Assembly (NCBI RefSeq): GCF_009742705.1
Contig: NZ_WPCU01000004.1
Span: 697,726-761,725 of the forward strand
Length of the DNA: 64,000 nt
DNA from: Auraticoccus cholistanensis
GTDB taxonomy: Bacteria; Actinomycetota; Actinomycetes; Propionibacteriales; Propionibacteriaceae
Direction of reading: 5' to 3'
Positions 31,588 through 40,567 of this stretch are shown in pieces. Position 1 is the stretch's first letter. Every line of letters starts with the position of its first letter. Position numbers and translations under genes: made by a program. Below the pieces are notes generated by a model. It did not search any database, was not told where the DNA came from, and saw only the letters and a program-made list of their open reading frames with translations.

Positions 31588-33551
31588 CAGATCGAGACCC
31601 GTTCCGACTCGTCCAGCCAGAGCGCGTCCTCGGGGGTGACCCCGAAGGCGGTGTAGAAGTCGTCGACGTTGCGCACGATCTGGTTGCAGCGGAACTCCGC
31701 GGGGGAGTGCGGGTCGGTGGCGATCCGCTGCCGGACCGACTCCGGGCGCAGCTTGGTCTGCCAGATGGTGGCCCAGCTGAGGAAGAGCCGCTGCTCGCCG
31801 GTGTAGCCGTCGATCTCGGGCACCTCGGTGCCCTCGGTGGCGATCCGCCACGCCTTCAGGGCAATGGACAGCCCGCCCAGGTCGCCGATGTTCTCCCCGA
31901 TGGTGAGGGCGCCGTTGACGTGCAGCTCGGGGGCGCCCTCGGGGCGGAGCTCGTCGTACTGGGCGATCAGCGAGCGGGTGCGGGCCTCGAAGGCGGCCCG
32001 GTCCTCGGCGGTCCACCAGTCGCGCAGCCGGCCCTGGCCGTCGCAGGTCGAGCCCTGGTCGTCGAAGCCGTGACCGATCTCGTGCCCGATCACCGCGCCG
32101 ATGCCGCCGTAGTTGACCGCGTCGTCGGCGTGCTCGTCGAAGAACGGCGGCTGCAGGATGGCGGCCGGGAAGACGATCTCGTTGCGCATCGGGTGGTAGT
32201 AGGCGTTGACCGTCTGCGGGGTCATGAACCACTCGTGGGCCTGGATGGGCTGGTCGATCTTGGCCAGCTGGAAGTCCAGGTCGAAGGCCACCGAGGCCAG
32301 CACGTTGGCCATCAGGTCGTCGGGGACGACCGTCAGCCCCGAGTAGTCGCGCCACTGGTCGGGGTAGCCGATCTTGGGGGTGAAGTTCTCCAGCTTGGTC
32401 AGCGCCTCGGCCTTGGTGGCCTCGGTCATCCAGTCCAGCTCGGTGATCGAGCGGCGGTAGGCCTCGATCAGGTTGGCCACCAGCTCGTCCATCCGCTCCT
32501 TGGCGACGGGGGAGAAGTGGCGCTCGACGTAGATGCGCCCGACCGCCTCGCCGAGCGCGCCCTCGACCAGGTCGACGCCGCGCTTCCAGCGCTCCTTGAG
32601 CACCGGCGTGCCGGACAGCACGGTGCCGTAGAAGGCGAACCGCTCGGAGACGAAGGCCTCGGGCAGGTAGGGGGAGCGGCCGGTGACGACCTTCCAGCGG
32701 GCCCAGGCCCGCCACGCCGGCAGCTGGTCGTCGCTGACCAGCGCGGCCACGTCGGTGAAGAAGGACGGCTGGCAGTTCACCACGTCGGAGGCGGTGCCCG
32801 GGACGCCGACCTCGGCCAGCAGGGTCTTCAACCCCAGCTCGGGGGCGGTGTCGGCGAACTCGGTCAGCGACATCGGGTTGTACATCTGCCGCATGTCGCG
32901 GGTGCGCACCTTGTCCCAGTGGCGGGCCGCGATCTCGGTCTCGAGGGCGAAGACGAGCTCGGCCTGGCGGGCGGCGTCCTCGATCCCGGCCAGCTCGAGG
33001 GAACGGGTGACGTGGCCCAGGTAGGCCTCGCGGATGTCGGCGTACTCGTCGGCGCGGTAGTACTCCTCGTCGGGCAGCCCGAGCCCGCCCTGGCCGGCGA
33101 AGAGGACGTAGCGCTCCGGGTTGCCCGGGTCGGCGTCCACGTCGAGGCTGACCAGCGAGGGCAGCCCGCGGCGGGTCAGCCGGCCGAGCAGGGCCGGCAG
33201 CTCGGCGGTGCTGCGCAGCGCGTCCACCGCGGCGAGGTCCTCGGCCAGCACGGAGGTGCCGGCGGCCTCGATGGCCTCGGTGTCGATGAAGGAGGTGAAG
33301 AGGTCGGCGATGCGGGCGGCGTCGCTGCCCGGCTCGGGGCGGGCACCGTCGGCGCTCAGCCCGGTGATGATGTCGCGGACCGCGGCCTCGGCGCCGTCGC
33401 GCAGCACGAGGAAGGCGCCCGTGCCGGGCTTGTCCTCCGGGATCTCGGTGCGGGCCATCCAGGGGCCGTTGACGTGGCGGTACAGGTCGTCCTGGATGCG
33501 GACGTCCGGGTCGAAGGTGCTGGGGTCCAGGGCGCGGCGCTCATCGGTCAC
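31584..33551 (-). CDS. M13 family zinc metallopeptidase (neprilysin/PepO-like)
   Basis: A 655-residue peptidase. The zinc-binding helix is VIGHEIGHGFDDQGS near residues 486-500, the third ligand lies in ENIGDLGG (about 552), and NAYYHPMRNEIVFPA is the substrate-binding segment before it. The family's C-terminal end, LDESERVSIW, is close to the canonical Trp terminus. No signal peptide or membrane anchor is seen, so it is probably cytoplasmic, as in many actinobacterial PepO proteins. The start is GTG 33551. Transcription continues into the hemerythrin-like gene. Confidence 0.92.
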   Translation of the reverse strand: MTDERRALDPSTFDPDVRIQDDLYRHVNGPWMARTEIPEDKPGTGAFLVLRDGAEAAVRDIITGLSADGARPEPGSDAARIADLFTSFIDTEAIEAAGTSVLAEDLAAVDALRSTAELPALLGRLTRRGLPSLVSLDVDADPGNPERYVLFAGQGGLGLPDEEYYRADEYADIREAYLGHVTRSLELAGIEDAARQAELVFALETEIAARHWDKVRTRDMRQMYNPMSLTEFADTAPELGLKTLLAEVGVPGTASDVVNCQPSFFTDVAALVSDDQLPAWRAWARWKVVTGRSPYLPEAFVSERFAFYGTVLSGTPVLKERWKRGVDLVEGALGEAVGRIYVERHFSPVAKERMDELVANLIEAYRRSITELDWMTEATKAEALTKLENFTPKIGYPDQWRDYSGLTVVPDDLMANVLASVAFDLDFQLAKIDQPIQAHEWFMTPQTVNAYYHPMRNEIVFPAAILQPPFFDEHADDAVNYGGIGAVIGHEIGHGFDDQGSTCDGQGRLRDWWTAEDRAAFEARTRSLIAQYDELRPEGAPELHVNGALTIGENIGDLGGLSIALKAWRIATEGTEVPEIDGYTGEQRLFLSWATIWQTKLRPESVRQRIATDPHSPAEFRCNQIVRNVDDFYTAFGVTPEDALWLDESERVSIW

Positions 33552-33605
33552 GGCCCGACTCTACCCAGCGTCCCTGCCGCCCGGCAGCGGCTCCGCAGGC
33601 CCGGC

Positions 33606-34790
33606 TCAGCTCGCGACGGCGGGCATCCGCCCGGTCAGCGTGTGCAGGATGGCGGTGGCGGCCGCGCCCCTGGCCCAGGCGTCGAAGCTGAACTCCTCGT
33701 CGATCACCAGGCTCGGCTGCGGCTGCCCCGGGGCCACCCGCAGCATGCCCTCCCGCACCCGCCCGGGTGCGGCGCGGGCCAGGTCGATGCCGTCCCCGGA
33801 GAGGAACACCACCTGCGGCCCGAGCACCGCCACCATGGTGCCGGCCAGCACGCCCAGCTGGTGGGCGCACTGCTCGACCACCTCCCGCGCCGGCCGGTCG
33901 CCGCCGCGGGCGAGGGCCAGCAGCTCGGGGACGTCCACGCGGCGGCCGAGCCGCGCCGCCGCCTTGTCCTCGACCGCGGACGTGCTGAGCTCGGCCTGGG
34001 CGCAGCCGACGTGGTCCGAGCCGTGGCAGTCGGCGGTGCCACCGAGCAGCGGCAGGTGGCCGACCGCGCCGGCCTGGCTCGGTGAGCCGACCAGCAGCTG
34101 GTCGTGGGTGACCGCTCCAGCGCCCACCCCGACGCCCAGGGTGACCACGGCCAGCGAGGACGCCCCGCGGCCCGGCCCGAACAGGTGGGCGGCCTGGGTG
34201 AAGGCGTGCACGTCGTTCTCCACCGCGACCGGCAGCCCCAGCCGGCGGGACAGCTCGCCGGCGAGGTCCACGTCGCGCCAGCCCAGGTAGGTGGCCTCGA
34301 CCACCGTGCGCCAGCCCACCACCCGGGCCCCCAGCGCCACGCCGACCCCGGCCAGCCCCGGCCGGTGCTCGCGCCAGTCCCGGACCAGGCCGGCGATCTG
34401 CTCGACCACGGCGGTGGTGCTGGGGTCGGTCACCGGCAGGTGGCGGAAGTCGCGGACGTCGCCGCGCAGGTCGGTCAGCACCGCGTAGACCATGCTGCCG
34501 GTGATGTTCACCCCGACGAACGCGGCCCGGTCCGGGTTGACCTCCAGCGGCAGCGACGGCCGGCCGGTGCCGCGCAGCCGCTGCGCCGACCCCTCCAGCA
34601 CCAGCCCGGCGGCCAGCAGCGGCTTGGTGACCCGGGTCAGGCTGCCGGTGGACATCCCCATCTCGCGGGCCAGGTCCGCCCGCGAGACCTGGCCGCGGCG
34701 CAGCACCAGCACGGCGACCCGGCGGACGGTGTCGTCGAGCTCGGGCCAGCCGGCCAGCGGCTCCCGGGTCGCGGCGGCGGAGGTGCTCAC
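33606..34790 (-). CDS. ROK-family transcriptional regulator of the sugar locus
   Basis: A 394-residue protein with an N-terminal winged helix-turn-helix (VSRADLAREMGMSTGSLTRVT, residues ~35-55) and a C-terminal ROK sugar-kinase-like domain (VGVNITGSMVYAVLTDLRGD, VENDVHAF, LGVGVGAGAV). The ROK zinc motif is divergent: GHLPLLGG then CHGSDHVGC instead of CxCGxxGC. It lies last in the minus-strand order alpha-galactosidase - permease - permease - binding protein - regulator, and is the obvious candidate to bind the two shared operators at 38169 and 40475. That pairing is inferred. The start is GTG 34790. Confidence 0.85.
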   Translation of the reverse strand: MSTSAAATREPLAGWPELDDTVRRVAVLVLRRGQVSRADLAREMGMSTGSLTRVTKPLLAAGLVLEGSAQRLRGTGRPSLPLEVNPDRAAFVGVNITGSMVYAVLTDLRGDVRDFRHLPVTDPSTTAVVEQIAGLVRDWREHRPGLAGVGVALGARVVGWRTVVEATYLGWRDVDLAGELSRRLGLPVAVENDVHAFTQAAHLFGPGRGASSLAVVTLGVGVGAGAVTHDQLLVGSPSQAGAVGHLPLLGGTADCHGSDHVGCAQAELSTSAVEDKAAARLGRRVDVPELLALARGGDRPAREVVEQCAHQLGVLAGTMVAVLGPQVVFLSGDGIDLARAAPGRVREGMLRVAPGQPQPSLVIDEEFSFDAWARGAAATAILHTLTGRMPAVAS

Positions 34791-34832
34791 GTCCTCATCC
34801 TGACCGATCCCCGCCGCCCGTCAGCGCGGCCC

Positions 34833-36203
34833 TCACCCGTAGTCGAAGAGCCGGTTGACCTGCTCGTTGACCTCGGTGAGGGAGGAGGCGGGCTCGCTGC
34901 CGATGTAGACGGCGTCCATCGCCGGCTGCAGCAGCGCGGTGATGTCGGCGCCGTGCTCGGTGACCGGGAACAGGAACGTGGTCTCGTCCTCGATGTGGTC
35001 GGTGAAGGCGCTGACGTCGATGCCGGCCTCCGAGCGCGCCTGGATCGACTTCTCGGTGCCGGAGGGGGTGGCGGGGAAGACCACGCCGGACTCGCCGATG
35101 ATGTCCTGGCAGGTCGTCCCGCCGAGGAACTCCACCCACCGGGCGGCGGCCTCCGGGTCGTCGGCGAAGCGGGTCACCGAGTCGGCCAGGCCGTTGTACA
35201 TCGACGCCCGCTGCCCGCTGGGCCCGATCGGGGTGGGCGCGACACCCAGCTCGACCCCCTCGACGGAGGCGAAGCTGGAGATCATCCAGGACCCGTTGAG
35301 GGCCAGCGCGGCCCGCCCGGCGGCGAACTGCTGGTAGGAGTCGGAGGAGGGCCCGAAGGTGTCGTAGCGGGGCATGTAGCCCTTCTCGGCCAGCCCGTAG
35401 TACCACTCCAGGGTCTCCTGGAAGGCCGGGTCGTCGAAGTTGAACTCGCTGCCCCAGGGGTTGGTCTCGGTGGCGGTCCAGGTGGGGAGGCTGCCGGTGA
35501 ACGGCGACCACTGGGTCTGGCCGAAGTTGTCCCCGCCCGAGCCGCTGGCGCCCAGCCCGAACACCTCGACGTTCTCCTTGTCGAAGCCCGGCTCGTCGCC
35601 GCGGACGCCGTTGGCGTCCACGCTCAGGTGGGCGATGACCTGCTCGAAGGTGCCGCCGTCCCGGGGGTTCCACTCCAGGTCGGCGAGGTCGTCCGGGCTC
35701 AGCCCCGCCTCCTCGAGCACCGCGCGGTCGTAGAACAGCCCGACGGTGTCCCAGTCCTTGGGGGAGCCGTACTGGTGGCCGTCCTGGCCCTGCCAGAGCT
35801 CGGCCAGGCCGGGCTGGTAGTCGGCCGGGTCGAGGTCGGCGGTGGCCTCCAGCTCGTCCAGCGGCAGCAGCACCTGCAGGTCGACGAACTGGGGGTACTT
35901 GGTCAGGTGGTTGGTGAACACGTCGGGGGCCTGGTCGGCGATGAACCCGGCGGTCAGCCGGCTCCAGTAGTCGTCCCAGCCGCTCTGGGTGATGCGGACG
36001 TCCAGACCGGGGTTCTCGGCTTCGAAGGCCTGGGCGCACTGCTCGTAGCCCGGCTGCTGGGAGGAGTCCCAGAGCCAGTAGTCGATCACCTGGGCGTCGC
36101 CGGCGCCCTGGTCGCCGCCGCAGCCGCTGGCCGCGACCAGCACGGGCAGGGTGGCCAGGGCGGCGGCGAGCCGGCGGCGTCGGGGGGTGGGGCGTGCGGA
36201 CAT
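34833..36203 (-). CDS. Sugar ABC transporter substrate-binding lipoprotein
   Basis: A 456-residue family 1 extracellular solute-binding protein. The N-terminus has Arg residues, a hydrophobic stretch and a lipobox (VAASGC, Cys28), so it should be a lipoprotein facing the outside. The mature part starts VIDYWLWDSSQQPG and contains typical binding-protein segments (FAAGRAALALNGSWM, EFLGGTTCQDI). With the two downstream-pointing permeases it forms an importer. The adjacent GH36 gene suggests alpha-galactosides such as melibiose or raffinose. No ATPase gene is present, so a shared MsiK-type ATPase is presumably used. Confidence 0.9.
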   Translation of the reverse strand: MSARPTPRRRRLAAALATLPVLVAASGCGGDQGAGDAQVIDYWLWDSSQQPGYEQCAQAFEAENPGLDVRITQSGWDDYWSRLTAGFIADQAPDVFTNHLTKYPQFVDLQVLLPLDELEATADLDPADYQPGLAELWQGQDGHQYGSPKDWDTVGLFYDRAVLEEAGLSPDDLADLEWNPRDGGTFEQVIAHLSVDANGVRGDEPGFDKENVEVFGLGASGSGGDNFGQTQWSPFTGSLPTWTATETNPWGSEFNFDDPAFQETLEWYYGLAEKGYMPRYDTFGPSSDSYQQFAAGRAALALNGSWMISSFASVEGVELGVAPTPIGPSGQRASMYNGLADSVTRFADDPEAAARWVEFLGGTTCQDIIGESGVVFPATPSGTEKSIQARSEAGIDVSAFTDHIEDETTFLFPVTEHGADITALLQPAMDAVYIGSEPASSLTEVNEQVNRLFDYG

Positions 36204-36217
36204 CGTCGTCGCTCCTC

Positions 36218-37168
36218 TCACTTGATCCCGCTGAAGCCGATGGAGTTGATGATCCGCCTGGCGAAGACCAGGAACAGCAGCAGCATGGGCAGGGCGGCCA
36301 CCAGCGTGGCGGCCATCAGGCCGGACCAGTCGGGTCCGGTCTGCGGGGTCTGGGCGCGGAACACGCCCAGCGCGACCGTCAGCACCCGGGAGCTGTCGGT
36401 GTAGCTGACCATCAGCGGCCAGAAGTAGTCGTTCCAGGCGGTGATGAAGGTCAGCACCGCCAGCGTGGCCACCGGGGCGCTGGACATCGGCAGGATCAGG
36501 GTGAAGAACACCTTGACCTTGCTGGCGCCGTCGATGAGCGCCGCCTCCTCCACCTCGCGGGGGATGTTGAGGAAGAACTGGCGCAGGAAGAACACCGCGA
36601 AGGGCGCCATCAGCATGCTCGGCAGGGCGATCCCGAGCAGGGTGTCGACCAGCCCGAGCTGCTTGATGAGCACGAAGTTGGGCAGGAAGGTGAAGATCAG
36701 CGGCACCATCAGCCCGCCCAGGAAGAGCGCGAAGACGAAGTCGCGGCCCCGCCACTGCAGCCGGGAGAAGGCGTAGGCGGCCATCGCGGAGAAGAAGGTC
36801 TGCCCGACGGTGATGAGCAGGGCCACCACCACCGAGTTGCGTAGGTACAGGAAGAAGTTGAGGGACTGGCCGGAGCCGCCCGCGGCCAGCGCCTCCTCAC
36901 CCGTCTGCAGGCCGAACACCCGCTCGAAGCCGCCGGTGTCGAAGCCGACCGGCAGCCAGCTCTCGGCCCCGGCGTACAGCTCGTTGTTGCTCGACAGCGC
37001 GGTGCGCAGCATCCAGTAGAAGGGGAACAGGCTGAACAGCAGGAACAGGATCATCACCGCCCAGGCCAGCACCCGGCCGGGGCTGGTGCGCCGGCCGGGG
37101 CGTGCGGTCCGGGCCTGCTCGGGCTCGGTGGCGTCGGCGGGCGTGGCGTCGGTGGTCATCAGGGCCAT
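36218..37168 (-). CDS. Sugar ABC transporter permease (MalG/RafG type)
   Basis: A 316-residue inner-membrane permease with six predicted helices. The EAA loop that docks the ATPase is EEAALIDGASKVKVFFTLIL. It has the C-terminal family end (ARRIINSIGFSGIK). The N-terminal ~35 residues are Thr/Ala/Arg-rich and cytoplasmic. It is 15 nt from the partner permease and 14 nt from the binding-protein gene, giving one operon. Confidence 0.92.
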   Translation of the reverse strand: MALMTTDATPADATEPEQARTARPGRRTSPGRVLAWAVMILFLLFSLFPFYWMLRTALSSNNELYAGAESWLPVGFDTGGFERVFGLQTGEEALAAGGSGQSLNFFLYLRNSVVVALLITVGQTFFSAMAAYAFSRLQWRGRDFVFALFLGGLMVPLIFTFLPNFVLIKQLGLVDTLLGIALPSMLMAPFAVFFLRQFFLNIPREVEEAALIDGASKVKVFFTLILPMSSAPVATLAVLTFITAWNDYFWPLMVSYTDSSRVLTVALGVFRAQTPQTGPDWSGLMAATLVAALPMLLLFLVFARRIINSIGFSGIK

Positions 37169-37183
37169 CGGGAGCTCCTTCGC

Positions 37184-38122
37184 TCAGGCCAGGTCGGAGC
37201 TGCCCGCACGGGTCAGCCGGTACTGGATCACGGTGACGACCATCAGGACGACCAGCAGGCCGACCGAGAGGGCGGAGGCGTAGCCGAACTGGAAGCGGCC
37301 GAACGCCATGTCGTAGATGTAGTACTGCAGCACCCGGGACGCGTTCACCGGACCGCCCTGGGTGGTGACGGCGACGGTGTCGAAGACCTGGAACGAGCCG
37401 ATGATGGTCATGATCAGCACCAGGGCCATGATCGGGCGCAGCAGCGGCAGGGTGATGCGGAAGAACATCTTGATCTCCGAGGCGCCGTCCACCTTGGCCG
37501 CCTCGTACATCGTGGGCGGGATGGCCTGCAGGCCGGCGAAGATCAGCAGCGCCGTGTAGCCGACGTGGCGCCACACGTTGATCACCGCGATGGTGGGGAT
37601 CACCCAGGCCTCGTCGGCCAGGAACGGGATCCGCTCCAGCCCGAGGCCGGCGATGATCTGGTTCCCGACGCCCAGCTGGGTGTCGAGGATCCAGAAGAAG
37701 ACCAGCGCCGCCACCACGTTGGACACCAGGTAGGGGGTCAGCACCAGCCCGCGGACGAGGCTGGACTGCGTGAGGCGCTGCATCAGCACCGCGATCAGCA
37801 GCGCCAGCACCGTCTGCAGGCCGATGTTGATCACCACGTACTGCAGGGTCACCACCATGGCGTTCCAGAACACCGGGTCCTGGACCATCCGCAGGTAGTT
37901 GTCGGCGCCGACGAAGCGGGCCGGGGTGAGCAGGTTGAACTCGGTGAAGCTGAGCCAGATGCCGCGCAGCGTGGGCCAGGCCAGGAAGACCGCGAACCCG
38001 AGGAACGCCGGGGCGATGAAGAGCAGGGCCAGCGCGGTGTCGTCCTTGCGACGGCGGCCGCGGGGAGGCGCGGGAGCCGTCACCGGGCCCGAGGGCCGCT
38101 GCACGGGCTGTGAGATGGCCAT
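37184..38122 (-). CDS. Sugar ABC transporter permease (MalF/RafF type)
   Basis: A 312-residue permease with six transmembrane helices and the EAA loop YEAAKVDGASEIKMFFRITL. ATG 38122 was chosen because the upstream in-frame sequence overlaps the operator at 38169-38189 and has no homology. It is the first gene of the transporter operon, so the operator lies about 47 bp before its start, a natural position for repression. Confidence 0.92.
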   Translation of the reverse strand: MAISQPVQRPSGPVTAPAPPRGRRRKDDTALALLFIAPAFLGFAVFLAWPTLRGIWLSFTEFNLLTPARFVGADNYLRMVQDPVFWNAMVVTLQYVVINIGLQTVLALLIAVLMQRLTQSSLVRGLVLTPYLVSNVVAALVFFWILDTQLGVGNQIIAGLGLERIPFLADEAWVIPTIAVINVWRHVGYTALLIFAGLQAIPPTMYEAAKVDGASEIKMFFRITLPLLRPIMALVLIMTIIGSFQVFDTVAVTTQGGPVNASRVLQYYIYDMAFGRFQFGYASALSVGLLVVLMVVTVIQYRLTRAGSSDLA

Positions 38123-38168
38123 CCAGGTGTCCTCTCGTCCTCCCCACCCTCGTCGGTGGCGAGCCGGG

Positions 38169-38189
38169 TTTACTTTGACACGAAGCAAA
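38169..38189. promoter_or_regulatory. Operator site 1, upstream of the sugar transporter operon
   Basis: A 21-bp imperfect palindrome: half-sites TTTACTT and AAGCAAA separated by TGACACG. The same 21-bp pattern recurs at 40475-40495 before the alpha-galactosidase gene with 18 of 21 bases identical, including the non-symmetric centre. It sits between the transporter start (38122) and the end of the alpha-galactosidase gene, so it should control the transporter promoter. The ROK regulator encoded in the same operon is the likely ligand-responsive protein; a LacI-type protein encoded elsewhere cannot be excluded. Confidence 0.75.
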
Positions 38190-38279
38190 CGAAGGGTCAA
38201 GACCTCGCCGCCACCCGGCCCGGCCGCCGCGTCCGCGGGGTGGCGGAGGCGGGGCGCGGGAGGAGGGGCGGGGGGTGCG

Positions 38280-40457
38280 TCAGTCGACGGCGGAGACCTC
38301 GAGCAGGACGGCCTGCTCGGGGTGCAGCGCGGGTGCCTGCAAACCTGCGCGGGACAGCACGGTGCCGGGCAGCACCGGGCCGGGCTCGCCCTCGGCCGGC
38401 CACCAGGCGGGCGGACGCAGCCCGCGCGCGGGCTGGCCGAGGTCGAGGGGCTGCACCCGGTAGCGGCGCGCCGGGTCGAGCCCGGGCAGCACCAGCGCCC
38501 CGGGCAGGCTGACCTCGCTGCGGCCCACGGTGGCCAGCTGGTACAGCGCCCGCGAGCGGTCAGGGGCCACCACGCCGTGCAGCTCGACGGTCGGGTCGGG
38601 GAAGTCCAGGCGGACGAGGTCGCCGCCGTGCAGCAGCTCGCGCCGCTCCTTGTGCCGGGCGATCACCTCGGTCAGCGTGGCCAGGTCCTCCGGGCTCGCC
38701 TCGGCCAGGTCCCACTCCAGGCCCAGGTGGCCGAAGAACGCCGTCTGGGCGCGGAAGCCCAGGTCGTGCACGCGACCGGTGGTGTGCGAGCGGCCGGAGG
38801 CGATGTGGGTGCCCATCAGCTCGGGGGCCACCAGCTGGGTGGTCCAGCGCTGGATCTGGCGACGCTCCTGGGGGTCGATGCAGTCCGACACCCAGACCCG
38901 GTCGGTGTGCTCCAGCACCGCCAGGTCGATCCGCAGCCCGCCGGAGGAGCAGGACTCGATCTCCAGGCCGGGGTGGCGCTGCTTCAGGTCGGCCATCAGC
39001 CGGTAGGTCGCCAGCGTCTGCTCGTGCACCGCCGCCCGGCCGGTGGCCCGGGTGCTGGCCTCGACCAGGTCCCGGTTGTGGTCCCACTTGATGTAGGCGA
39101 TGTCGTACTCCGCCAGCAGGGCCGACATCTGGTCGCGGACGTGGGTCCAGCACTCCTCGATGGAGAGGTTGAGCACCTGCTGGTGCCGCGACTCCACGGG
39201 CAGCCGCTCGCCCGGCGCCATGATCCACTCCGGGTGGGCGCGGGCCACGTCGGAGTCCGGGTTGACCATCTCGGGCTCGAACCACAGCCCGAACTCCATG
39301 CCCAGGCCGCGGACGTGGTCGATCAGCGGGTGCAGGCCGTCGGGCCAGACGTCGGCGGAGACGGTCCAGTCGCCGAGCCCGGAGGTGTCGTCGCGGCGGC
39401 TGCCGAACCAGCCGTCGTCGAGCACGAAGCGCTCCACGCCGATGCTCGCCGCGAGGTCGGCCAGCGCCTTCAGCCGGGGCAGGTCGTGGTCGAAGTAGAC
39501 CGCCTCCCACACGTTGAGCGTGACCGGCCGGGGCCGGGTGGCCCGCCCCGGCATCGCTCGCAGGTGCCGGTGGAAGCGCCGGGCGACCTCGTCCAGGCCG
39601 TGCCCGTGGGCGCCCACCACCCACGGCGAGGTGTAGGAGTCGCCGCGGGCCAGCCGGACCTCGCCGGGCAGCAGCAGCTCGCCCCCGCCCAGCACCTGCT
39701 CGCCGCTGTAGATGCGCTCGGCGTAGTGGGTGTGGTTGCCGCTCCAGGCGGTGTGCAGCCCCCACACCTCGCCCTCGGCGAAGCCGAAGCCCGGCGTGCC
39801 CACGTGCAGCACGGTGGCCGCCTCGGGACCGGTCCGGCCACGACGGCCCTCCCGCAGGTGGGTGCCCACCACGAGCTCGCGCCGCTGCGGGGTCCGCTCC
39901 TTGCCCCAGCGGCCGGCCAGGTCGAGGATCTCCCGGGCGCGCTGCGGCACGGGCAGCGCCAGCACCAGGTCGTCGAGCTGGTAGACGCCCTCGGCGGTGC
40001 TGGTCAGGGTGGCGCGGGCGCGCACCAGCCCCTCGACGGTCAGCTCCAGCAGCAGGCCGAGCTCGAGCCCGGCCTCCTCGTCGACGGCCGTCACGGTCAG
40101 CGTCCCGGCGCCCGACCCGGTCAGCCCGGGGGAGAGCGTCCGGTCGTCCAGCCGGACCTCGGTCACGGTGAACCAGGGTGTCCAGGACCGGCCGTCACGC
40201 GACCCGGACAGCCCGGGGCGGCCGACCCAGCCGGTGTGCTGCTCGGGCAGCACGGACAGCCGCAGCGGCTCGTCCACCTGGTTCGCCATCGCCTGCACCA
40301 CGCGCGCCCGGGCCAGCGCGGCGGCCTCCTCCCCGCTCAGCTCACCGAGGTCGTCGCCCCAGTGCAGGACGGCCGGGAGCCGCCGGTCGGCGACCTCGAC
40401 GAGCAGGCTGACGCCGGCGGCGCGCAGGTGGACAAGGACGGCGGTGGCCTCGGGCAC
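38280..40457 (-). CDS. GH36 alpha-galactosidase
   Basis: A 725-residue glycoside hydrolase family 36 enzyme hydrolysing terminal alpha-1,6-galactose. An N-terminal beta-sandwich leads into the (beta/alpha)8 domain. The nucleophile Asp lies in YIKWDHNRDL near residue 460, and the acid/base Asp in VSDCIDPQERRQIQRW near residue 525. FVLDDGWFGSRRDD and EIESCSSGG are further GH36 hallmarks. No signal peptide, so it acts on imported sugar. GTG 40457 has AGGAG 6 nt upstream; the longer reading frame would run through the operator. It is probably its own transcription unit, controlled by operator 2. Confidence 0.93.
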   Translation of the reverse strand: MPEATAVLVHLRAAGVSLLVEVADRRLPAVLHWGDDLGELSGEEAAALARARVVQAMANQVDEPLRLSVLPEQHTGWVGRPGLSGSRDGRSWTPWFTVTEVRLDDRTLSPGLTGSGAGTLTVTAVDEEAGLELGLLLELTVEGLVRARATLTSTAEGVYQLDDLVLALPVPQRAREILDLAGRWGKERTPQRRELVVGTHLREGRRGRTGPEAATVLHVGTPGFGFAEGEVWGLHTAWSGNHTHYAERIYSGEQVLGGGELLLPGEVRLARGDSYTSPWVVGAHGHGLDEVARRFHRHLRAMPGRATRPRPVTLNVWEAVYFDHDLPRLKALADLAASIGVERFVLDDGWFGSRRDDTSGLGDWTVSADVWPDGLHPLIDHVRGLGMEFGLWFEPEMVNPDSDVARAHPEWIMAPGERLPVESRHQQVLNLSIEECWTHVRDQMSALLAEYDIAYIKWDHNRDLVEASTRATGRAAVHEQTLATYRLMADLKQRHPGLEIESCSSGGLRIDLAVLEHTDRVWVSDCIDPQERRQIQRWTTQLVAPELMGTHIASGRSHTTGRVHDLGFRAQTAFFGHLGLEWDLAEASPEDLATLTEVIARHKERRELLHGGDLVRLDFPDPTVELHGVVAPDRSRALYQLATVGRSEVSLPGALVLPGLDPARRYRVQPLDLGQPARGLRPPAWWPAEGEPGPVLPGTVLSRAGLQAPALHPEQAVLLEVSAVD

Positions 40458-40474
40458 GGGAACTCCTGACGTGG

Positions 40475-40495
40475 TTTGCTTTGACACGAAGTTAA
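40475..40495. promoter_or_regulatory. Operator site 2, upstream of the alpha-galactosidase gene
   Basis: A 21-bp site with half-sites TTTGCTT and AAGTTAA around TGACACG, matching site 1 at 38169. It begins 18 bp before the alpha-galactosidase GTG. A bound regulator would therefore cover the promoter or initial transcribed region. Confidence 0.75.
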
Positions 40496-40554
40496 TCAGG
40501 CGGCGACCCGGAGGGCCACCCCACCCCGGTGCCCCGCCCGCCCCCGGCAACGGC

Positions 40555-40560
40555 TAGCGT
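40555..40560 (+). promoter_or_regulatory. Putative -10 box for the leaderless SMP-30 gene
   Basis: TAGCGT ends 7 nt before GTG 40568, the spacing expected if transcription starts at the codon itself. No ribosome-binding site is present. Confidence 0.45.
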
Positions 40561-40567
40561 CGGCCCC

